DNA of 51,728 nt from a virus (IMGVR_UViG_3300042326_001602:1-51728), one strand, 5' to 3'; counted from the stretch's first letter, positions 34,076 to 41,908 are shown. The notes: generated by a model not told the origin, from the sequence alone. Numbers and translations are program-made.

Positions 34076-34678
34076 ATGACTGAGATCAAGTTCGACTCGC
34101 TCGCCAACGCCGACTTCGGCACGTTCGCCAACCCGACGCCGACCGACTACCCGGCCGGCCGCTACTCCGCCACCATCAACCGCGTCGTGCCCCAGACCGC
34201 CGACAAGTCCGGCAAGTTCTGCCTCCGCTTCCAGGTCCAGATCGCCGTCGACAAGTTCGAGGGCAAGCCGCAGCTCCGCCTGAACGACTTCGTCTCCTTC
34301 ACCGGACCGAACGGCTTCATGTGGGCTGGTGCCAACGTCTTCTGCGACCTGGCCGTCATCTCCGGCCTCGACCGCGACGAGGTCTACGCCAGCTGCAAGA
34401 ACCTCGCCAAGGCCCTCGAGTCCGGTGACATCCTCGCCATCCGCGACACCTTCCTCGCCTTGGCCGAGGTCGCCAAGACGTTCGTCGGCTCCCGCATCGC
34501 GCCCAACATCGCTTGGACCGAGGACGGGAAGTTCGCCAACGTCAGGGGCAGCAAGACCGTGCCGTCCTATGTCTCCGCCCGCAACGAGACCGACCCCGGC
34601 GCCTCGTTCACCGGCGACGACTGCGACATGGAGCGACAGCCCAAGCCGAAGCGCAACCTGAAGGCTGTCCGCCGCTGA
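34076..34678 (+). CDS. SSB/DUF669-like protein, 200 aa (putative)
   Basis: The opening half has an OB-fold-like alternation of strands with YPAGRYSATINRV and FCLRFQVQIAVDKFEGKPQL; helices follow (EVYASCKNLAKALE; IRDTFLALAEVAKTFV), and the C-terminus has a basic tail (ERQPKPKRNLKAVRR). The opening pattern parallels the 173-aa SSB-like protein at 51182 (WPAEGQHEVFVSSLNVR ... ISFRYQLI). A single-strand-binding or recombination-mediator role is inferred. It follows a terminator and a pyrimidine-rich leader, the same layout as at 51182. Confidence 0.5.
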   Translation: MTEIKFDSLANADFGTFANPTPTDYPAGRYSATINRVVPQTADKSGKFCLRFQVQIAVDKFEGKPQLRLNDFVSFTGPNGFMWAGANVFCDLAVISGLDRDEVYASCKNLAKALESGDILAIRDTFLALAEVAKTFVGSRIAPNIAWTEDGKFANVRGSKTVPSYVSARNETDPGASFTGDDCDMERQPKPKRNLKAVRR

Positions 34679-34692
34679 TCCATCCGCTCGCT

Positions 34693-34727
34693 CCCCCACC
34701 GGCCTCTGCTCTGCACGCCGGTGGGGG
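34693..34727 (+). terminator. Hairpin after the second SSB-like gene
   Basis: CCCCCACCGGC (34693-34703) pairs with GCCGGTGGGGG (34717-34727), an 11-bp perfect stem with a 13-nt loop. No T-run follows; the next leader (GCGAAAGGAATCCG) begins 9 bp later. Confidence 0.65.
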
Positions 34728-34750
34728 ACGGGCATCGCGAAAGGAATCCG

Positions 34751-35350
34751 ATGTCCACCCACAAGCCAATGCTCCCCTCGCTCGCCGTCTCAGCCCTGCT
34801 CGTCCCGCTTCCATTCTCGTCCTGGGTCGTCCGCCACGCGGAGATCGACGCTCACACCCCGTCCACCCTGCCCAACCTCCCGCTCACCGAGGACCACCGT
34901 CCCTACCTCTCGCCCCCATCCTCCGACGCCATCGAGCCCATCCCGTTCCCGGCCGAGGACGACGGCACCTTCGCCGAGGAGTTCTCGTTCCGCGCCGCAT
35001 GGGAACTGACCCGATCGCTCGAGTCCCTGCCCCCAGCCTGGCGCTCCGCGTACCGTCGCTGGAACCGCACCCTCTCCGAGCAGCACCGACTCTCGATGGC
35101 CGCAGGCGGAGCGCACCGCTTCGCACAGCACGAGCCCATCGTCATCCACACTCCGCCCCGTCCTCCAGCCCCGACCGTCATCCTCTCCGGCCACGCGACC
35201 GATGTCCGGCGCGCCATGCGTTCGCGCCTGTACCGCCGGCTCGGTATCGTCCGCTGCGCCCGCACCAATCGCCTTGCCCGCGACCCCGACTCGTCGTGGA
35301 CATCGCACGCACCACTCGACCGCCGCGTCCTGTGGGCGCAGCCCTCCTGA
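34751..35350 (+). CDS. Hypothetical protein, 199 aa
   Basis: ATG at 34751 follows the AAAGGAATCCG variant of the conserved leader. The N-terminal 27 residues are apolar with Ser/Pro (PSLAVSALLVPLPFSSWVV) and could be a signal or membrane segment. A long Pro-rich, acidic linker follows, then a basic Arg-rich helical C-terminal half (RSAYRRWNRTLSEQHRLSMA; RRAMRSRLYRRLGIVRC). No family is recognised. Confidence 0.55.
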   Translation: MSTHKPMLPSLAVSALLVPLPFSSWVVRHAEIDAHTPSTLPNLPLTEDHRPYLSPPSSDAIEPIPFPAEDDGTFAEEFSFRAAWELTRSLESLPPAWRSAYRRWNRTLSEQHRLSMAAGGAHRFAQHEPIVIHTPPRPPAPTVILSGHATDVRRAMRSRLYRRLGIVRCARTNRLARDPDSSWTSHAPLDRRVLWAQPS

Positions 35351-35489
35351 TCCGTCGACAGCCCTCCGTAACTCGGTGGCGTCCCATAGGGACAATGCCT
35401 TCCCGTAGTGGAAACAACCGATGGCGGGCAACCGTAGCAGCCAAAGTCCCGGCTAGCCGTACGACCCAGGGCAACTGATCCTTTCGCAT
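35351..35489 (+). other. Gene-free stretch with short inverted repeats
   Basis: About 140 bp without a supported gene. It contains GTCCC-ATA-GGGAC (about 35382-35394) and several short GC pairings, so it may be transcribed as a structured 3' region or small RNA. No tRNA cloverleaf fits. It ends in the terminator at 35490. Confidence 0.4.
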
Positions 35490-35545
35490 CCCCCGCGCAG
35501 GGCCGCGTTGCGTCCCCTGCGCGGGGGACTTCTTCTTTTCTTGTC
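35490..35545 (+). terminator. Strong intrinsic terminator
   Basis: CCCCCGCGCAGGG (35490-35502) pairs perfectly with CCCTGCGCGGGGG (35515-35527), 13 bp, followed by ACTTCTTCTTTTCTTG. The next gene starts at 35568. Confidence 0.85.
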
Positions 35546-35567
35546 CGCCTCCGGACCAAGTCATCCC

Positions 35568-35843
35568 ATGTCGACCCCCATCACCGCCAAGTACCAGATC
35601 TTCTGCGCCATCAACACCTACGGCCGCATCATGCAGGTCTGGGGCACACCGTCCGGCGCATTCCCCGAGGTCATCGCCACCGACTTCCCCGACCCAGACA
35701 CCTGCACAACCCACCTCGTCTGCGCAACCAACTCCTTCACCGAAGCCTTCCGCTCGTGGTCCGGCAACGCCCACGTCTGCCGCAACACCTGCCGATACCT
35801 CGCCGTCAGCTGCCACACCATCAACCCCGAACTCGAGGACTGA
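35568..35843 (+). CDS. Hypothetical protein, 91 aa
   Basis: It starts with ATG at 35568, after the terminator tail; no strong ribosome-binding site is visible (GACCAAGTCATCCC). A beta-like start (YQIFCAINTYGRIMQVWGTP) is followed by a Cys-containing helical part (NAHVCRNTCRYLAVSCHTIN). Three bp separate it from the DUF932-like gene, so they are co-expressed. Function unknown. Confidence 0.6.
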   Translation: MSTPITAKYQIFCAINTYGRIMQVWGTPSGAFPEVIATDFPDPDTCTTHLVCATNSFTEAFRSWSGNAHVCRNTCRYLAVSCHTINPELED

Positions 35844-35846
35844 ACC

Positions 35847-36626
35847 ATGCCTGCCCCCACCAACCACCTCTATCTCCACTGCGGCGCGTCCGAGATCGCC
35901 TTCGATGACCTCGCCATGATCGTCCCGCCCGAGCCCACTCCCTCGTGGCACCCCATCCCCCACGCCAGCTACGTCACCGCCATCCGTGACTCCATCTCCA
36001 TGCTCGGCGGTCGCATCACGTCGCAGACCCTCGCCATCAAGCCCGGTCACACCGGCGCCGACAAGCTCTTCGGCCTCATCGAGTTCGAGCATCCGCGCAT
36101 CACACCCCGACCCTCGGGCACCGTGGGCTTCGGGTTCCGCGGATCGTGGGACAAGACCTTCGCCCAGTCCGGCATGCTCTCGTTCCGCACTTTCGTGTGC
36201 GACAACATGGCGATGTCCGGCGGCGATGCCATCTCGTTCCACCGCAAGAACACGCCCGGTCTCGCCGACAACTACGAGACCACCATCGCCACGGCCATGA
36301 TTGACTTCATCGCCCACGCGAACCGCTTCGTCGGCACGCTCAACGACTTCGACATGTACGCCCTGCCCGACACCCGTGAGTTCATCGACACCACTGCCTG
36401 CGCTCTCGCCGACAGAGGCGCAGTCCTGTGGCAGAACGTCCCCCACCTGCGCCGTGAACTCTCCAACCCCGCCGGTCCCGGCGGCCTGTTCCCCGACCGC
36501 TCCGCCGGTCTCACCAAGGGCCTCGTACTTCAGGCCATCACCGAAGTTGAGAAGCGTTCGCTCAACGCCCTCTCCACCGTCGACCGCATGCAGTCCGCCA
36601 CCGCTTACCTCCAAGAGATCTGCTGA
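35847..36626 (+). CDS. DUF932-like phage protein, 259 aa
   Basis: The central part (GFGFRGSWDKTFAQSGMLSF, then RTFVCDNMAMSGGDAISFHR and KNTPGLADN) matches the recurring DUF932/phage-plasmid-like pattern: a shared 'G..S.DKS....GM..FVCDN....G' followed by a His/Lys stretch. Members are common near replication and recombination genes in phages, with no firmly known activity. The C-terminal helix carries ITEVEKRSLNALSTVDR. It lies in a tight cluster with the 91-aa and 203-aa genes (2-3 bp gaps). Confidence 0.7.
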   Translation: MPAPTNHLYLHCGASEIAFDDLAMIVPPEPTPSWHPIPHASYVTAIRDSISMLGGRITSQTLAIKPGHTGADKLFGLIEFEHPRITPRPSGTVGFGFRGSWDKTFAQSGMLSFRTFVCDNMAMSGGDAISFHRKNTPGLADNYETTIATAMIDFIAHANRFVGTLNDFDMYALPDTREFIDTTACALADRGAVLWQNVPHLRRELSNPAGPGGLFPDRSAGLTKGLVLQAITEVEKRSLNALSTVDRMQSATAYLQEIC

Positions 36627-36628
36627 CC

Positions 36629-37240
36629 ATGAACACCACCTTCGCCACCCGCACCCGTCCGTTCACCAGTCCGTACCCCATCGACAACATCCGCTCCGAG
36701 GCTGTCGCAAGCCGCGATCGCCGCAACCGCGAGCGTGACGCACGCATCAAGTCCCTCGTCGCATCCGCTCCTTCCCACAACAAGGACGAGTTCTACTGGA
36801 CCATGATCTACGACCTCGAGGAGGCGCCGACCATGACCGCTCGCTCCATGCTGCTCGAACACGGCATCATCCCCGTTCCGCCCCAGGAACTGGTCACCAC
36901 CGCCGACACCCACGACGAACTGTGGACCGTGATCGAGGCGCTCTCCCGCTGCAGCGTCTATCTCGTCAACACCAACCACCTCTGCGACCGAGACCTGTAC
37001 TCCCGCCTGTACTACCGCATCCTCGATGAGGAATGCCGAGCCATGCCCCCGTCCACCGAGGCAGCCGAGTACGTCGACTGCCTGCACCCGATGGATCTCC
37101 AGTACCCGCTCGGCAAGCAGATGCCGCAGCTCACCTCCGCTCCCTCCTCCCAGTCCACCGGCAGCTACGCCCGTGGCCCTGAGTACAACGTCATCGGCGC
37201 GATCTGCGACCGTGACGATTACCTTCCCCGTCCCTGGTAA
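36629..37240 (+). CDS. Hypothetical protein, 203 aa
   Basis: It starts 2 bp after the DUF932-like stop. The N-terminus is basic (SRDRRNRERDARIKSLVASA); the middle is helical with acidic and Tyr-rich patches (HNKDEFYWTMIYDLEEA; RDLYSRLYYRILDEECR); the C-terminus ends AICDRDDYLPRPW. No family is recognised. Last gene of this segment before the structured gap at 37250. Confidence 0.6.
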   Translation: MNTTFATRTRPFTSPYPIDNIRSEAVASRDRRNRERDARIKSLVASAPSHNKDEFYWTMIYDLEEAPTMTARSMLLEHGIIPVPPQELVTTADTHDELWTVIEALSRCSVYLVNTNHLCDRDLYSRLYYRILDEECRAMPPSTEAAEYVDCLHPMDLQYPLGKQMPQLTSAPSSQSTGSYARGPEYNVIGAICDRDDYLPRPW

Positions 37241-37249
37241 CAACCTCAC

Positions 37250-37319
37250 GGGGGCAGGCCCGATTCTCTGACGAGATGCCCAGGCACGTTGCCTGTCTCA
37301 TGCGTCGGGACCTGCCCCC
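37250..37319 (+). ncRNA. Long structured hairpin, possible small RNA or mRNA 3' structure
   Basis: GGGGGCAGG (37250-37258) pairs with CCTGCCCCC (37311-37319); CCCGA (37259-37263) with TCGGG (37305-37309); GAGA (37273-37276) with TCTC (37296-37299); AGGCA (37282-37286) with TGCCT (37290-37294). These nest into one 70-nt rod. It lies within a 320-bp gene-free gap (37241-37560). The gap ends with GCTGGTGGGG at 37525 and the uracil-glycosylase ribosome-binding site; nothing else is recognisable in it. Confidence 0.45.
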
Positions 37320-37560
37320 ACCAAGCCACCTTGGACCAGCCCGTCGGCCGCGACCTGGTCCGCGTGGGGCGCACCGCAGATCCTCTGCCCGTACAGCGGA
37401 GGGAAGGTGCGTCCGTATCCCACAGCCACCCGTCCTCCTCTGAGCACCGTCGCCTCTGCTACTCCCTGCCGTGATATCCGCGCACAGTACGCACGCACAC
37501 TACGGTCACCACGATAAGGCTCTGGCTGGTGGGGTACATTCATCAACCCCGAGGTCACAC

Positions 37561-38235
37561 ATGCAACTCACGCTGCTCCCGTCCAAGCCGTCATGCACGG
37601 CGTGCGATCTCCACTCCGCCGCCAAGAACGTCGGCATCCCGTCCCGCCATCTCCCCACCAGCCTGCCCCCTGACTCGGCCAACCCCGTGGTCATCGTCAT
37701 CGGCATGAACCCTGGCACACAAGAGGACCGAGCAGGCGAGTGCTGGATCGGACCCTCAGGCCAGCTCCTTGCCGGTCCCTACCTCACCGGCTCGACCGTC
37801 TCGTCCCTCGCCACCGTGTACCTCTGCAACGTCGCCCGTTGCGTCTCGCCGGGCGGCAAGCCCAAGCCGGCGCACTATCGCACGTGCTTCACCAACACGT
37901 TGCTTGACATCACCACGATCCTGGACCATCATCACGCCTCGCCTGCCCGTGCCATCCTGTGCGCCGGCGCAGACCCGGTCACCTACCTCAGCCGCACCTT
38001 CCAGCGCAAGGCCATGTCCCAGCAGGACGCGTTCCGTGCGCAGGGCATGTCCATCCCGACCCTCACCCGCACGCACCTGTTCGCCACATACCACCCGGCC
38101 GCAGTCCTGCGCGAGCCCGGCCTCATCCATCCCGTCGCCGACCACCTCGCCCTGCTCCGGAACTTCCTGACCGGCGACCTGGCCCGGCCCACCGCCCCGC
38201 TCATCCGCACCCCGTTCCTCCCGAGGACCACATGA
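37561..38235 (+). CDS. Uracil-DNA glycosylase superfamily protein (family 4-type), 224 aa
   Basis: It removes uracil from DNA. Motif 1 is GMNPGTQEDRAG (48-59), the counterpart of the usual GEAPG.xED; the late motif is TYHPAAVLREP (176-186). Four Cys (12, 15, 94, 109), in CTAC and NVARC ... YRTC, match the 4Fe-4S ligands of family 4 enzymes. The catalytic-region Glu-Ala of typical members is replaced by Met-Asn in GMNPG, so activity may differ. ATG at 37561 has GAGG six bases upstream. It overlaps the next gene by ATGA. Confidence 0.8.
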   Translation: MQLTLLPSKPSCTACDLHSAAKNVGIPSRHLPTSLPPDSANPVVIVIGMNPGTQEDRAGECWIGPSGQLLAGPYLTGSTVSSLATVYLCNVARCVSPGGKPKPAHYRTCFTNTLLDITTILDHHHASPARAILCAGADPVTYLSRTFQRKAMSQQDAFRAQGMSIPTLTRTHLFATYHPAAVLREPGLIHPVADHLALLRNFLTGDLARPTAPLIRTPFLPRTT

Positions 38236-38519
38236 ACCTCAGCTCCGCCGACCTCGACACCATGCGCAAGGCTCTCGTCCTTCTTCGCTCAGACATCACT
38301 GAGATCGGACCTACCTGCGATCACGCGGTGGGCTTCTGCATCTGCGATCTCAAGAACACCTACGAGAACCTCGGCGAACTGTTCTACCGCATCACCGACA
38401 AGCAGGTCGGCTTCCCCCGCCAGCCTGAGTTCATCGACCTCGTTGAGTTCAGCCGCAGGTTCCTCGATCCCAACGCAGCCAACGCTGCCTTCCGCAACGG
38501 AACCATCAACCACCAATGA
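38232..38519 (+). CDS. Hypothetical protein, 95 aa
   Basis: It overlaps the glycosylase stop by ATGA. Helical, with an invariant-looking Cys cluster CDHAVGFCICDLKN and a C-terminal LVEFSRRFLDPNAANA. The Cys spacing could hold a metal ion. No family is recognised. It is followed by a 4-bp overlap to the first of three paralog-like small genes. Confidence 0.6.
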   Translation: MNLSSADLDTMRKALVLLRSDITEIGPTCDHAVGFCICDLKNTYENLGELFYRITDKQVGFPRQPEFIDLVEFSRRFLDPNAANAAFRNGTINHQ

Positions 38520-38707
38520 GTGACCTCAACCTTGTCATCGAAATGATTCGCAAGCTCAACGCTGAGATCGAAGGCTTGCGTGAAGATCGGGATAAAGCAA
38601 GGCGCATGTACTGCAGCGTCATGGCTGACTGCCTCACCGAATACCGCTCACCGCAAGACATCGCCACTGATCGTGGCTGGGACTGTTACAAGGAGGACGG
38701 CAAGTGA
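38516..38707 (+). CDS. Small coiled-coil protein, 63 aa (paralog 1)
   Basis: Pattern: a coiled-coil helix (IRKLNAEIEGLREDRDKARR) followed by MYC and a C-terminal GWDCYKEDGK. The next gene ends with the related ARRMIC ... GWDCFKQEDGK. It overlaps both neighbours by 4 bp (ATGA, GTGA). Possibly a small oligomeric regulator or adaptor. AT-richer than its surroundings. Confidence 0.6.
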   Translation: MSDLNLVIEMIRKLNAEIEGLREDRDKARRMYCSVMADCLTEYRSPQDIATDRGWDCYKEDGK

Positions 38708-38988
38708 GCAAGAAGAAGCCAAAGACAATTGGTGCTTCCTACCCACTTTCGTTTATGGGGTGCGAAGGAGAAGTGATCGTGGAGATGACTCCGACCGAGG
38801 CAGTTTCAATGATCGAAAAGGCATGGCAGGAAAACAAGCGACTTCGGCAGGAGAACGCAACCCTCACCGCCGAGCGCGACGAGGCGAGGCGGATGATCTG
38901 CCGTTTGCATTTCACTAGTGCTGAATTGCAGCACGACTTCGCCAAAGCCAAGGGTTGGGATTGCTTCAAACAGGAGGACGGCAAGTGA
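38704..38988 (+). CDS. Small coiled-coil protein, 94 aa (paralog 2)
   Basis: It starts with GTG overlapping the previous stop (GTGA). It has an N-terminal Lys-rich tail (MSKKKPKTIG, the first residue GTG-encoded), then a helix with KAWQENKRLRQENATLTAER leading into DEARRMIC and ending GWDCFKQEDGK. The final ~37 residues duplicate the pattern of the 63-aa gene just upstream. Again GTGA-coupled to the next gene. Confidence 0.6.
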   Translation: MSKKKPKTIGASYPLSFMGCEGEVIVEMTPTEAVSMIEKAWQENKRLRQENATLTAERDEARRMICRLHFTSAELQHDFAKAKGWDCFKQEDGK

Positions 38989-39230
38989 ACGACATCGTCA
39001 CCACCCTTCGTGCCCTGGCCAGCGGCCTCGTGCCTGCCGTCGAGGAGAAGGCCATGCGAGACGCAGCCAACGAGATCATCCGACTCGAGGGTTCCGTGCT
39101 GGACCTCACTGCCGAGCGCGACCGGCAGACCGAGATCATCATTACCCTCCGACAGGAATTGAAGGAGGCGAAGGCCCGCAACACCATGTACCTCTCCAAG
39201 ATCCAGGAGTTCGAGGCCCGTGAGTACTAG
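38985..39230 (+). CDS. Small coiled-coil protein, 81 aa (possible paralog 3)
   Basis: GTG start in GTGA overlap. The helix includes LDLTAERDRQTEIIITLRQE, sharing LTAERD with the previous gene. It lacks the GWDC tail; a coiled coil spans most of the rest. It overlaps the polymerase gene by 11 bp. Function unknown. Confidence 0.55.
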   Translation: MNDIVTTLRALASGLVPAVEEKAMRDAANEIIRLEGSVLDLTAERDRQTEIIITLRQELKEAKARNTMYLSKIQEFEAREY

Positions 39231-41292
39231 TCCCCGAGTCATCTCCCTCGACATCGAGACCTATGGAGCGGCTGCTACCAACGGTCGGAGCACGTTGCTC
39301 CCCGTGCAGACCGTCTTCCATCCGGCCCGAGCAATCGCCACGGACGGCGTTGCACGGGAGGATCTGGTCCTCACCTGCGCCATCACCGTCGCCGCTGCCG
39401 AACCCGAAACCCTCAACAGTCTTGAAGGTATAGCGTCGCTGCAGCCCGGTCCCACCTTCACCCTCAACCTGACTGACCCCACCAGCCACGGGATCCTGCT
39501 GGCGTGGCTTCGCCATGCGCACACCATCGTCGGCATGAACCTGCCGTTCGACATCCTCTGGCTGCGCGCATTCACCCCTGCCCTCGCCCTCGCCCTCAAC
39601 GGACGGCACACCCTCATCGACCTGTCCGTCGTCAACTTCCTGCACTCCGAGCTGCGTCCCGAGCGCAGCCTCAAGTCCCTCGGCCCGGTCCTCGGCACGC
39701 ACTCGTACCGTGACGCCGCCACCCTCAAGGACGGTCGCCGGTTCCCATCCCCCACCTGCCCCGACCTCCACGCGTACAACGCGCAGGACACGCACAACAC
39801 CCTGCTCGCAGTCTCGCACCTCGCCAACCGCATCCGCAACGACTACCCCGCAACCGACAAGCTCAGCGCCTACAGCATCCGCCACTTCAGCGACACGCTG
39901 TGGTCCACCATCCGCATGAGCGAGGCCGGCATTCCCTTTTCACTCAGTCGCCTGAGTAATCTGGAAGCCGACCTCATCAAGCAGGCCGACGACGCAACCA
40001 ACTGTGCCGCTGCTGGTGGGGTACTCATCGAGGGCGAGGGCTCCGTCCAATCCCAGCGCGAGTTCATGTCCCGCTGCATCGAGGACATCCTCCCCACCAA
40101 CCCCGACTTCCTCTCGCACCCCCTCCTGACCTACACCGAGAAGGCCCGTGAACTCTCGTGGTCCAGCGAGAACCGCCGCCTGATCGCAAGCCACCTGCCC
40201 GACTCGCACCCAGCCCGCACCATCTTCGAGTGTGCCGATAAGCACAGTACTGCACAGAAGCTGGTCTCGTCGTACACATACCCGCTCCTCCGTCACCGGC
40301 GCACCAAGCCGACCGACCGCTCGTCTGTCCTTCTCAGGCGAACAGATCGCCCCGATATCGGCATCGCGTACCCCACCTGGTACACAGTCCCGTCCGTGCC
40401 CAAGGACTCGGGCTCCGAGGGCGGCACGATCCAGGCCCGCATCACCTGCAAGAACCCCGCAGCGCAGACCTTCCCCGCCGTCATCAAGGACTGCGAGGAG
40501 TCACGCTTCGAGGGCGGCAGCATCGTCTCGTTCGACCTGAGCCAGATCGAGCTGCGCGTGGCGGCCATCCTGTCCGGCGAGCCCACGCTTCTCGCCGCAT
40601 TCAACGACGGGCTCGACCTGCACACCCAGCGCACGCTCGCCATCTTCGGGCAGGACGCCCAGTCCCGCCCCGACTTCAAGAGCCTGCGGCAGATCGGCAA
40701 GACCGTGAACTTCGCCGACCTGTTCGGCGCATCCGCCGCACGCCTGCAGCGCAGCGTCCTCGACATGTCCGGCACGCTGTACCCCATGACGTTCTTCGAG
40801 CAGATCGTCAGCAGCCGCTACGCCCAGCGACCTGGGCTGGTGGGGTGGCAACACTCCCTGTGCAAGCAGGCCGAGACAGCCGGCTACATCGAGCTGCCCT
40901 ACACCGGGCACACCCGCACGTTCACCGGCTTCCGTCTGGACGAGCGGGCATGGCGCAGCAAGCGGGAACTCAAGCAGGTCCTCGCCCGTGGCGGAAAGTC
41001 CATGATCTCCGAGGTCTGCAACTTCCCCGTGCAGGCAACCGCAGGCAACGTCATGCTCGCCATCCAGAACTTCATCCACCGGGCACTCGGACCGATCACG
41101 TCCCCCACCAGCCACCGACAGCCGCTGCTGTTCCTCCAGGTCTACGACGCCCTGTACTTCGACTGCCCCGCAGGCACCGAGGAACACGCCGCAGACCTGA
41201 TGCGGGACGCGGTCGAGTTCGTCGGCACGGCCGGCTACTGGTCAGAGTTGTGCAATCGTTCCGGACATCACGCACCCCTCATCTACGAGTGA
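39220..41292 (+). CDS. Family-A DNA polymerase with 3'-5' exonuclease, 690 aa
   Basis: Replicative polymerase. The exonuclease has Exo I LDIETY (10-15), Exo II NLPFD (107-111) and Exo III YNAQD (186-190). The polymerase motif A is DLSQIELR (439-446); motif B is R490-QIG-K494-TVNFADLFGA (Phe498 at the Pol I Phe762 position); motif C is QVYDALYF (640-647), with Asp643 retained but the usual His-Asp-Glu read as Tyr-Asp-Ala. No 5' nuclease domain is seen. It starts with GTG at 39220 inside the previous gene. Several Chi-like motifs lie in its reading frame. Confidence 0.9.
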   Translation: MSTSPRVISLDIETYGAAATNGRSTLLPVQTVFHPARAIATDGVAREDLVLTCAITVAAAEPETLNSLEGIASLQPGPTFTLNLTDPTSHGILLAWLRHAHTIVGMNLPFDILWLRAFTPALALALNGRHTLIDLSVVNFLHSELRPERSLKSLGPVLGTHSYRDAATLKDGRRFPSPTCPDLHAYNAQDTHNTLLAVSHLANRIRNDYPATDKLSAYSIRHFSDTLWSTIRMSEAGIPFSLSRLSNLEADLIKQADDATNCAAAGGVLIEGEGSVQSQREFMSRCIEDILPTNPDFLSHPLLTYTEKARELSWSSENRRLIASHLPDSHPARTIFECADKHSTAQKLVSSYTYPLLRHRRTKPTDRSSVLLRRTDRPDIGIAYPTWYTVPSVPKDSGSEGGTIQARITCKNPAAQTFPAVIKDCEESRFEGGSIVSFDLSQIELRVAAILSGEPTLLAAFNDGLDLHTQRTLAIFGQDAQSRPDFKSLRQIGKTVNFADLFGASAARLQRSVLDMSGTLYPMTFFEQIVSSRYAQRPGLVGWQHSLCKQAETAGYIELPYTGHTRTFTGFRLDERAWRSKRELKQVLARGGKSMISEVCNFPVQATAGNVMLAIQNFIHRALGPITSPTSHRQPLLFLQVYDALYFDCPAGTEEHAADLMRDAVEFVGTAGYWSELCNRSGHHAPLIYE

Positions 41293-41295
41293 ACC

Positions 41296-41598
41296 ATGGG
41301 TCTACCCAAGCACATCCCGCCTCACACCTTCGATGCCCTGTACCGCTTCTACAAGTTCGGGCACCAGCCCGGCGACTTCCTCGGTGACCTGATCGCCGGC
41401 AACATTTACTTCGCTGCCTGCCGTGCTGACGCACAGAACCACCAGTACTTCGCGGACATCATCATCTTCATCAACCAGTACGCAAGCCAGGTGTCCAAGG
41501 ACAACGACATGTTCAACTTCAAGTGGGAGACCTGGCGATCCCGCTTCAGCCCAGACGCCACCGAGATCAGCTTCCACTACGAGGACCCCGATGATTGA
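41296..41598 (+). CDS. Hypothetical protein, 100 aa
   Basis: It starts 3 bp after the polymerase stop. Helical with aromatic residues (FDALYRFYKFGHQPGDFL; IIIFINQYASQVSKDNDMFN). It overlaps the next gene by 8 bp. First of a five-gene coupled block (41296-43144). No family is recognised. Confidence 0.6.
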   Translation: MGLPKHIPPHTFDALYRFYKFGHQPGDFLGDLIAGNIYFAACRADAQNHQYFADIIIFINQYASQVSKDNDMFNFKWETWRSRFSPDATEISFHYEDPDD

Positions 41599-41908
41599 CA
41601 AGAAGACCACGCACCGCAAGGACATCACCGTCTCGTTCGAGAAAGATGACATCTATCTCGACATCACCTACGACTGCGTGTTCACCGTCACCTCCAGCGA
41701 ATCGCAGCCCGGACTCGTTGACCGCAAGGTCGAGTGGGATCGCATTACTCCAATCCACGTTATGTATGCCTACGACGACGGCGACTACGAAGACGAGATC
41801 GTGTGGACATACGGAGAGACCATGCCCGACAAGATCACCAACGCGCTCGAGACGTTCTCGAGCATCATCCTCGGCAAGCTCGCCGACAGCATCGAAGGAA
41901 TCCGATGA
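41591..41908 (+). CDS. Hypothetical protein, 105 aa
   Basis: ATG at 41591. An N-terminal basic/acidic beta region (KKTTHRKDITVSFEKDDIYL) is followed by YDCVFTVTSSESQPGL and a C-terminal helix (NALETFSSIILGKLADSIEG). It overlaps both neighbours (8 bp and 4 bp). Function unknown. Confidence 0.6.
   Translation: MIDKKTTHRKDITVSFEKDDIYLDITYDCVFTVTSSESQPGLVDRKVEWDRITPIHVMYAYDDGDYEDEIVWTYGETMPDKITNALETFSSIILGKLADSIEGIR

Noticed and set aside
35351-35489. Possible tRNA gene
   Set aside because: No cloverleaf with acceptor stem and T-loop could be formed; only short local pairings.
35178-36614. Minus-strand open frame of 478 aa opposite the DUF932-like gene
   Set aside because: It crosses a terminator and two plus-strand genes and has shadow composition.
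37298-37558. Minus-strand open frame of 86 aa in the gene-free gap
   Set aside because: No ribosome-binding site, opposite to the local transcription direction, partly inside the structured rod.
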